From DATLYH01 sp035575035 (GTDB taxonomy: Bacteria; Planctomycetota; Planctomycetia; Gemmatales; Gemmataceae): a DNA stretch of 10,252 bases. The DNA lies in the NCBI GenBank assembly GCA_035575035.1, contig DATLYH010000188.1, forward strand, positions 1 through 10,252, read 5' to 3'. Both the position numbers and the translations under genes were made by a program. Below the pieces are notes generated by a model. That model had not been told where the DNA came from. It did not search any database and saw nothing but the letters and a program-made list of their open reading frames with translations. Of the stretch, positions 1 through 5,005 are shown in pieces (the stretch's first letter is position 1; each line of letters starts with the position of its first letter).

Positions 1-5
1 CTGAC

Positions 6-82
6 GCCGGCCGCTCGCCAGGGGGATGGTCGCCGGCCGCTTCACCAGCTAGTACTTCTCCACCAGCTGCTACCCACCAGAG
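6..82. repeat. Degenerate partial copy of the adjacent peptidase gene, plus a GC-rich repeat
   Basis: Positions 32-82 closely match 400-446 inside the neighbouring peptidase gene. Both begin GCCGGCCGCTTCACCA and share the run TACTTCTCCACCA and the end CCCACCAGAG, with two substitutions in the first half and a few inserted bases in the middle. The source segment encodes roughly residues 455-471 of the peptidase. The copy lies just past the peptidase stop codon and is not in an open frame. Positions 6-19 (GCCGGCCGCTCGCC) also recur exactly at 8211-8224 and nearly at 8242-8255. I see no gene in 1-98. The copy could be a relic of a partial tandem duplication of the peptidase gene. Confidence 0.7.
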
Positions 83-98
83 GGAAACACTCTAACCC

Positions 99-1808
99 TC
101 ACTTCCCCTTGAAGTCGGCGGCAAAGGCCCGGGCGTTCAGCTCCTCGCCGGTCGCGTGCTTGGTCAGCTGGTTCCAGCTCAGCGTCTTGCCTGGCCGGAA
201 GACCCGCTCGCGCATGAAGTCCCCCACCCGCCGATCGCCCACGTAGATCACCGCCTCCGGGTCAGTGCCTGGGTACAACCGGCGGGCGAGGGCGTGGTGT
301 ACCTGCGAGGCGAACAGCTCACCCATCATGTAATTGTGATAGTAGACCGGCGCGCTGACGATGTGGATCTTGCTGGCATAGTCGGGGGCGTTCCGGCCTG
401 CCGGCCGCTTCACCAACTGGTACTTCTCCACCAAGTCCCACCAGAGCTTGTTCAAGTCCTGGTCCGGGTTCTCGTACATGCTCTTCTCGAAGCGGAGCAT
501 CACCTGGCACCAGCGCGAGAAGATCAGCAACTGGTAGCGCAGCATCTTGGCGCCGGTCTCGTCGAACGCCGCCGGGTCGGCCACCTTCAGCCCCATCTTC
601 TCCAGGAAGGCCCGCCGCTTGGCCAGGCGCTCGAACATCATTGCCACCCCCTCGGTCGTCAGGATGTGCGACTCGCAGCGGAGGACATACGGCACCGTCG
701 GCGGGATGTTGTCGGTGTTGGTGCTGTAGACCGAGTGGCCGAACTCATGCAACAGCGTCGCGGCCCAGTAGGCGTTGGGCACCACGTTGCAAAGCACCCG
801 CACATCCCCCTCGCGGTCGATGTCGGTGCAGAAAGCATGCGGGCTTTTGCCGGGCTTCTCGTACATGTCGCTCCGGGCGATGACCCGGTCGATGGGCAGG
901 CCGATCCCCTCGTAGAAGCGCCGGCACAGGTCGATCAGGTCGGCCTTGACGAACGGCTCGTCGATGTCGGCCGAGAAGACCGACGGCGTCTCCTGGAAGA
1001 ACGGGTCATGGTAATGCCACGGCCGGAGGTCCTCGACCTTGATCTGGTAATCCTGGGCCAGTCGGGCGTCGATCTCGGCCTTGGCGGCCTTGAACGGCTC
1101 GCGCGTCAGCTCGTCCAACTCGTCGAACAGCTTGAGGATTTGCTCGCCGTCCTGCTCATTGAGGAACAGCTGCATGGCATGGTAGTTTTTGAAGCCGAGC
1201 TTGACCGCCGCCTCGTTGCGGAGCCGGACCAACTCCTTGAGGTCCTTCTCCACCACCGGACCGACCTTCTTGCTCGCCTCCCACGCCTCCCGCCGCCGCT
1301 CGGAGTCCTTCGAGCTTTTGAGGATCTTGCGGACCTCGTTGTCGGTAGACGGCTTGCCGTCGATGATCGGCCGAAACTCGTTGAACGCTTTCTCAACAGC
1401 GTTGGCCTTGGCCACGATCTTCTTGAGCAGCTCCGTGTCGAGTTGCTTCTCCAGGTAGGCCAGGTAGAGCACCTCGATGGCGCGGGCCAGGACCGGATCA
1501 TCGATCTCCTTGATGTTTTGCTTGAGGTCCTTGAGTTGGGCGAAGGCCGCGGGGTTGGCCAGGGCAGCGTCGATCTTGTTCTGGGCCTCCTCCTTCTTTT
1601 TGAAGTCTTCCGCCTTGCCGGAGATGTTGGCGTTCCACCAGGCGAGGCCGGCGGCCACCTCAAGCGGACGGAGGCGGGCGGTGTGGTCCTCGACAAACTT
1701 GCGGGCGCGGGCGGTCACCTCGGGACTGGCCACGATGGCCGCCGGCCGCCACAGCAGCAGGACCGCCAGGGCCAAGGCGACCGGCAACAGCAGACGGAAG
1801 CAAAGCAT
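99..1808 (-). CDS. Exported M2-family zinc metallopeptidase (peptidyl-dipeptidase A-like)
   Basis: A 569-residue protein likely to cleave peptides outside the cytoplasm using a single zinc ion. Residues 1-27 form a signal peptide: a short start, a long Leu/Ala-rich core, then A-I-V-A-S. The zinc site is HEFGH at residues 354-358 (HExxH with E355 as catalytic base). The likely third ligand is E386, in TTEGVAMMFE, 28 residues further on. A late VYYHNYMMGELFASQ stretch (Y489, Y490, H491) matches the substrate-binding Tyr/His region of this gluzincin fold. The long charged helical N-terminal half also fits. The ATG at 1808 is chosen because AAGGAG (complement of 1816-1821) sits 7 nt upstream and the signal peptide follows at once. 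HEFGH replaces the HEMGH of animal ACE. M3 oligopeptidases share the fold, so the family could be argued, but the metallopeptidase call is firm. It is divergent from the next gene and appears to be transcribed alone. Confidence 0.87.
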   Translation of the reverse strand: MLCFRLLLPVALALAVLLLWRPAAIVASPEVTARARKFVEDHTARLRPLEVAAGLAWWNANISGKAEDFKKKEEAQNKIDAALANPAAFAQLKDLKQNIKEIDDPVLARAIEVLYLAYLEKQLDTELLKKIVAKANAVEKAFNEFRPIIDGKPSTDNEVRKILKSSKDSERRREAWEASKKVGPVVEKDLKELVRLRNEAAVKLGFKNYHAMQLFLNEQDGEQILKLFDELDELTREPFKAAKAEIDARLAQDYQIKVEDLRPWHYHDPFFQETPSVFSADIDEPFVKADLIDLCRRFYEGIGLPIDRVIARSDMYEKPGKSPHAFCTDIDREGDVRVLCNVVPNAYWAATLLHEFGHSVYSTNTDNIPPTVPYVLRCESHILTTEGVAMMFERLAKRRAFLEKMGLKVADPAAFDETGAKMLRYQLLIFSRWCQVMLRFEKSMYENPDQDLNKLWWDLVEKYQLVKRPAGRNAPDYASKIHIVSAPVYYHNYMMGELFASQVHHALARRLYPGTDPEAVIYVGDRRVGDFMRERVFRPGKTLSWNQLTKHATGEELNARAFAADFKGK

Positions 1809-1913
1809 CGGACAACTCCTTTGCCAGGGTCAGGAATCCGGTGTGTTATTGTTAGCACGCCGTCGAGGTCTTCGCAACCACGACCGCTCACGCCGGCCCG
1901 GCAAGTTTGATGG

Positions 1914-1919
1914 TACAAT
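1914..1919 (+). promoter_or_regulatory. Possible -10 element (TACAAT) for the 1955 gene
   Basis: TACAAT differs from the sigma70-type TATAAT at one position and ends 35 nt before the ATG at 1955, within the 146-bp divergent gap after the peptidase gene. I see no good -35 box at the usual spacing. The same hexamer occurs at a similar distance before the kinase gene (4964-4969). This is a pattern match only. Confidence 0.3.
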
Positions 1920-1954
1920 AAGCCCGACCCGTAAGTTGGTGCGGGGGATGAGCC

Positions 1955-2446
1955 ATGTCGCCGCTCCGTCGCGTGTTCGGCGAACGGGCCGGTCCGCAGG
2001 CGCTGGGTATCCTGGTGCCGCCCGGCCGGCGGACCGTGCTTATCTTGCGGCCGCGCGCCCTGGCCTGGGACCTGCTCCTGATCCAGCCGGGCGCGGCCGC
2101 CGAGCCGTTTCGTGAGCTGGAGCGCAGCGAGGCGGAGGCGGCGGCCGAGCAGCTCTGCCGGGCCCTGGAAGAATGGGCCGGCGGCGGCCCGGGCCGGGTT
2201 GAGGCTGTTCCGCTGCCGGGCGGGGGGCACTGCGTCCGGGCGGATGTCGGGGCGTTCCCGCTCATCGCCTGCCTGCGCCGGCCGGGCCAGCCGTATCGGC
2301 CGATGGTCTTCGCCAACGCCGACGAGGCGCACGCCGCGGCCACAGCCATCGCTGCTGTCCTCTGCCCGGCGGCAGGCCGCGTTCAGGAGGTATACTTCAA
2401 CACGCGGCACTTCCGCCGAGGAACTCTTTCCGCGGAGGACCGATGA
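1955..2446 (+). CDS. Hypothetical protein, 163 residues
   Basis: I do not recognise a named family. The protein looks soluble, with no signal peptide or membrane span. It opens with a basic stretch, then alternating beta-like runs (LGILVPPGRRTVLILRPRA), an Ala/Glu-rich helix around residues 50-75, a second beta-rich part (VEAVPLPGGGHCVRADVG), and another helix near residues 120-137. This alternation suggests a small alpha/beta fold. The frame is preferred over overlapping ones because of this regular pattern and because it starts after GCGGGGGATGAG, a purine-rich stretch that could serve as a weak ribosome site. It lies 124 nt before msrA on the same strand, so shared transcription is possible but not shown. 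Its stop overlaps the ATG of a 38-codon frame (2443-2559) that I do not accept as a gene. Confidence 0.6.
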   Translation: MSPLRRVFGERAGPQALGILVPPGRRTVLILRPRALAWDLLLIQPGAAAEPFRELERSEAEAAAEQLCRALEEWAGGGPGRVEAVPLPGGGHCVRADVGAFPLIACLRRPGQPYRPMVFANADEAHAAATAIAAVLCPAAGRVQEVYFNTRHFRRGTLSAEDR

Positions 2447-2493
2447 ACCAACCGGAGGCGCCGCGAAGGACCAAGGCGCTTCCCGCATTCTTC

Positions 2494-2523
2494 TTGCATC
2501 TGTCGTTGCCTTGTCGGTCTAAT
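2494..2523 (+). promoter_or_regulatory. Possible msrA promoter
   Basis: TTGCAT (2494-2499) and TCTAAT (2518-2523) are separated by 18 nt. TCTAAT differs from TATAAT at one position, while TTGCAT keeps only the TTG of the -35 consensus. The -10 ends 47 nt before the msrA ATG, in a relatively AT-rich patch of an otherwise GC-rich region. If real, msrA has its own promoter rather than relying on read-through from the 1955 gene. Confidence 0.25.
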
Positions 2524-2560
2524 AGGCGTTGCCATCTGGGCGCGCTCCCCTCGTCTTAGC

Positions 2561-2565
2561 GGAGG
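2561..2565 (+). promoter_or_regulatory. Shine-Dalgarno site that sets the msrA start
   Basis: GGAGG lies 5 nt before the ATG at 2571. It supports beginning MsrA here, upstream of the in-frame TGA, instead of at the internal GTG at 2742, which lies inside the conserved LPGVVRTRVGY segment and has no such site. Confidence 0.75.
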
Positions 2566-2570
2566 CAGTC

Positions 2571-3296
2571 ATGAAACGGTTCGTCTACTCCGTCCTGGCC
2601 TTGACGGCGCCGCTGGAGAACGCCGCCGATCGGCCGGTCATCCCGCCCCTCGACCGCAACCCGCCGGCGAAGACGGAGACGGCAACCTTCGCCGTGGGCT
2701 GATTCTGGTGTCCGGAATCCCAGTTCGGGATCCTGCCCGGCGTGGTTCGCACCCGCGTCGGCTACACCGGAGGCACCAAGAAGAACCCCACCTACCACAA
2801 CCTCGGCGACCACACCGAGTCGATCCAGATCGACTACGACCCGGCCCAGATCAGCTACGAGAAGCTGTTGGAGGTCTTCTGGCAAAGCCACGACCCCTGC
2901 CGACCGGCGTACAGCCGACAGTACATGACGGCCGTGTTCTACCACAACGCTGCGCAGAAGAAGCTGGCCGAGCAGACGCGAGACCGCGAGGCGGCGAAAC
3001 GGGGAAAGAAAATCGTGACCGCCATCCTGCCCCTATCCGAGTTCTACCTGGCCGAGGACTACCACCAGAAATACTACCTGCGGCAGACGCGGGAGTTGAT
3101 GAAGGAGTACAGCGCCATCTACCCCCGGGCGCAGGATTTCATGAACTCCACGGCTGCGGCGCGGGTCAATGGTTACATCGACGGCAAAGGCACGGCGGAG
3201 GGCCTGGCAAAGGAGATCGACCAGCTCGGCCTGTCGCCGGAGGGCCAGCGGCGGCTGCAGGAGATCTTCAAGCAGGCCAGCAAGGGCGGCCGTTGA
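2571..3296 (+). CDS. msrA: Peptide methionine sulfoxide reductase A, predicted selenoprotein (TGA at 2700-2702 read as Sec)
   Basis: Reduces methionine-S-sulfoxide in proteins and free methionine, repairing oxidative damage. Reading TGA at residue 44 as selenocysteine gives 241 residues. Seen directly: ATFAVG-U-FWCPESQFG at the active site, where ordinary MsrA has GCFW; then LPGVVRTRVGYTGGTKKNPTY, the conserved GDHTE, IDYDP, EVFWQSHDP, SRQY and FYLAEDYHQKYY, all MsrA landmarks in order. A C-terminal extension (about residues 190-241, with AARVNGYIDG) occurs in a subset of the family. The frame is otherwise unbroken from ATG to stop, and conserved sequence on both sides of the TGA stays in phase. 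Only two cysteines remain, C47 and C110; U44-F-W-C47 forms a U-x-x-C pair. Residues 1-15 are mildly hydrophobic, so export is possible but weakly supported. The alternative is a Cys-to-stop point mutation or sequencing error. The exact position at the nucleophile and the hairpin that follows favour selenocysteine. Confidence 0.85.
2700..2733 (+). promoter_or_regulatory. Putative bacterial SECIS element following the Sec codon
   Basis: After the TGA, GG (2714-2715) and TCCC (2718-2721) pair with GGGA (2727-2730) and CC (2732-2733), with an A-T pair between them. One of the two A residues at 2716-2717 is bulged, giving a 7-bp stem and a five-base loop AGTTC (2722-2726). Nineteen nt separate the TGA from the loop. 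Known bacterial SECIS elements lie in the coding region just after UGA, have a short upper stem, often a bulge on the 5' side, and a G within the first two loop bases. This hairpin fits all of these. In E. coli fdhF the bulge is a U; here it is an A. SelB binding is inferred, not shown. Confidence 0.6.
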
Positions 3297-3308
3297 CCGG
3301 TCCGCCGC

Positions 3309-3335
3309 GCCGCGGAGTGCTTCGTGCTCCGCGGC
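3309..3335. terminator. GC-rich hairpin between convergent msrA and asnS
   Basis: GCCGCGGAG (3309-3317) pairs perfectly with CTCCGCGGC (3327-3335) around a 9-nt loop that can extend the stem with G-U pairs. It sits alone in the 49-bp gap between the msrA and asnS stop codons, so it could end transcription from both sides. There is no T-run on either strand, so it is not a classical intrinsic terminator. Confidence 0.5.
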
Positions 3336-3345
3336 AGCTCTTCGG

Positions 3346-4737
3346 TCAGAACTCCGCGTTGCCCGGCGTGCGCGGGAAGGGGATCACGTCGCGGATGTTT
3401 TGCATGCCGGTGAGGAACTGTACGGTCCGCTCCAGGCCCAGGCCGAACCCCGAGTGCGGCACCGTCCCGTAGCGGCGCAGGTCGAGATACCACCAGTACG
3501 CTTCCAGGTTCAGCCCCTGCTCCTTCATCCGCTCTTCGAGCACGTCCAGCCGCTCTTCGCGCTGGCTGCCGCCGATGATCTCCCCCACCCCGGGCACCAG
3601 CACGTCCATCGCCCGCACCGTCCGGCCGTTGTCGTTGAGCCGCATGTAGAACGGCTTGATCGTCCGCGGATAGTCGTACAGAATCACCGGGCTCTTGAAG
3701 TACTTCTCGGTCAGGTAGCGCTCGTGCTCGGATTGCAGGTCCTTGCCCCAGCCGACCGGGAACTCCCACGCCTGGCCCGACTTCTCCAGGATCGCGACCG
3801 CCTCGGTGTACGACAGGCGGACGAATTGGCTGTTGACGATCCCCTCCAGCCGGCTGATTATCTCCTGGTCGATTCGCTCCTGGAAGAACTGCATGTCCTC
3901 GGGGCACTGCTCCAGGACATCGCGGATGAGGCGCTTGATGAACGCCTCGGCCAGGTCCATGTTGTCGGTCAGCTCATAGAAGGCCATCTCCGGCTCGACC
4001 ATCCAGAACTCGGCCAGGTGGCGCGGCGTGTTGGAGTTCTCCGCCCGGAAAGTCGGGCCGAAGGTATAGACCTTGCCCAGGGCGCAGGCGAAGATCTCGG
4101 CCTGGAGCTGGCCGCTGACCGTCAGGTAGGTCGGCCGGCCGAAGAAGTCCTGGGAGAAATCGACCTGCCCCTCGCGGCGCGGCACCTCGGCCAGGTTGAG
4201 CGTGGTGACCTTGAACAGCGCGCCGGCCCCTTCGCAGTCGCTGCTGGTAATGATCGGCGTGTTGATGAAGAGGAAGCCCTGCTCCTGGAAGAAGGCATGA
4301 ATCGACTGGCTGACGCGGTTGCGCACCCGGGCCACGGCGCCGAAGGTGTTGGTCCGCGGCCGCAGATGGGCGATGGTGCGCAGGAACTCGAAGGAGTGCC
4401 CCTTCTTCTGGAGCGGGTAGGTGGCGGCGTCGGCCCAGCCATGCACGATGATGCTGTCGGCGTGGACTTCGGTCGGCTGTCCCTTGGCCGGCGACGCCTT
4501 GACCTCGCCGGTGACGGTGACGCTACAGCCGGTGGTCAGATGCTTGACCTCCTTCTCGTAGTTGGGGAGCGAATTCGCTGCGATGATCTGAACGTTGCCC
4601 AGGCAACTGCCGTCGTTCAGCTCCAGGAAGCTGAAACCGCCCTTGGAATCGCGGCGTGTTCGGATCCAGCCCCGCAGGCGCACCCGCCGGCCGATCGCTT
4701 CGGGCCGGCGCGCCTGGGCCACGGTGATGTTCTCCAT
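3346..4737 (-). CDS. asnS: Asparaginyl-tRNA synthetase
   Basis: Charges tRNA-Asn with asparagine using ATP in the cytoplasm. The 463-residue length is normal for the bacterial enzyme. An N-terminal OB-fold anticodon-binding domain covers about residues 16-105 (RLRGWIRTRRDSKGGFSFLE, then VTGEVKASP). The class IIb catalytic domain follows: motif 2 around FRAENSNTPRHLAEF with R231, the region YDYPRTIKPFYMR, VPGVGEIIGGSQRE for substrate binding, motif 3 GFGLGLER (G430-R437), and the typical ending RDVIPFPRTPGNAEF. The start is set at 4737 (MENITVAQ) because AGGAGG lies 5 nt upstream. A longer frame to 4818 adds 27 residues with no family similarity. The gene is convergent with msrA and divergent from the kinase gene. 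The motifs favour AsnRS over AspRS and LysRS. Confidence 0.95.
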   Translation of the reverse strand: MENITVAQARRPEAIGRRVRLRGWIRTRRDSKGGFSFLELNDGSCLGNVQIIAANSLPNYEKEVKHLTTGCSVTVTGEVKASPAKGQPTEVHADSIIVHGWADAATYPLQKKGHSFEFLRTIAHLRPRTNTFGAVARVRNRVSQSIHAFFQEQGFLFINTPIITSSDCEGAGALFKVTTLNLAEVPRREGQVDFSQDFFGRPTYLTVSGQLQAEIFACALGKVYTFGPTFRAENSNTPRHLAEFWMVEPEMAFYELTDNMDLAEAFIKRLIRDVLEQCPEDMQFFQERIDQEIISRLEGIVNSQFVRLSYTEAVAILEKSGQAWEFPVGWGKDLQSEHERYLTEKYFKSPVILYDYPRTIKPFYMRLNDNGRTVRAMDVLVPGVGEIIGGSQREERLDVLEERMKEQGLNLEAYWWYLDLRRYGTVPHSGFGLGLERTVQFLTGMQNIRDVIPFPRTPGNAEF

Positions 4738-4742
4738 GATGG

Positions 4743-4748
4743 CCTCCT
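4743..4748 (-). promoter_or_regulatory. Shine-Dalgarno site that sets the asnS start
   Basis: The complement reads AGGAGG, a full match to the ribosome-binding consensus, 5 nt before the ATG at 4737. It rules against the longer frame beginning at 4818. Confidence 0.85.
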
Positions 4749-4791
4749 GCGGTGATGACAGGCAGCGGACCCTTGGCCCGCCGTGCCTAAT

Positions 4792-4797
4792 CTTATA
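4792..4797 (-). promoter_or_regulatory. Possible asnS -10 element
   Basis: On the minus strand the sequence reads GCTATAAGATTAGG, with TATAAG one base from TATAAT, 54 nt before the asnS start. It is one of the few AT-rich patches in the divergent gap. No clear -35 was found. Confidence 0.3.
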
Positions 4798-4914
4798 GCG
4801 ATCGAAAAGGCCGCTCAAGTTGAGCCGCTTGGGGCCGCTGGCCCGGCGGCCGGCACCTCAACCGTGCCCCTGGAGGAAGGCATGGTCCGGCAACCACGCC
4901 CCAACGAGGGCGGC

Positions 4915-4947
4915 GGAAGGATGAATCAAGCAATCTTTCATCCTTCC
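4915..4947. repeat. Perfect 11-bp inverted repeat upstream of the kinase gene
   Basis: GGAAGGATGAA (4915-4925) and TTCATCCTTCC (4937-4947) are exact reverse complements separated by 11 nt. The element lies in the divergent gap between asnS and the kinase gene, so no annotated gene ends here and a terminator role is unlikely. The right arm covers the place where a -35 box would sit for the TACAAT at 4964-4969. An operator for a regulator, or an RNA hairpin from an earlier start site, are both possible. Confidence 0.55.
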
Positions 4948-4963
4948 TCCCCCTCCTTCAAGC

Positions 4964-4969
4964 TACAAT
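4964..4969 (+). promoter_or_regulatory. Possible -10 element (TACAAT) for the kinase gene
   Basis: TACAAT ends 36 nt before the ATG at 5006 and follows the 11-bp inverted repeat by 16 nt. The same hexamer stands at a similar distance before the 1955 gene. A -35 box is not obvious. Confidence 0.35.
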
Positions 4970-5005
4970 TGGAGCGCCGCCATCCCGGCGTAACCGAGGT
5001 GACCC

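Noticed and set aside
156..1910. Long plus-strand open frame (584 codons) opposite the peptidase gene
   Set aside because: Its product is Leu/Val/Gln/His-rich with no recognisable domain; it is the antisense shadow of a convincing metallopeptidase gene in high-GC DNA.
2443..2559. 38-codon frame whose ATG overlaps the stop of the 1955 gene, with GGAGG 4 nt upstream
   Set aside because: The product (beginning MNQPEAPRRTK) has no recognisable feature, the ribosome-site spacing is short, and it is too small to support without homologues.
2742..3296. MsrA starting at the internal GTG at 2742
   Set aside because: This start falls inside a conserved segment, lacks a ribosome site and removes the active site; the ATG at 2571 with TGA read-through explains the sequence better.
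2571..3296. msrA as a simple pseudogene
   Set aside because: Only one stop interrupts the frame, it sits exactly at the Sec/Cys position, a SECIS-like hairpin follows, and the rest is intact. Not fully excluded without the genome's Sec genes.
3169..4755. 528-codon plus-strand frame opposite asnS
   Set aside because: Antisense shadow of a clear asparaginyl-tRNA synthetase; no domain seen in its product.
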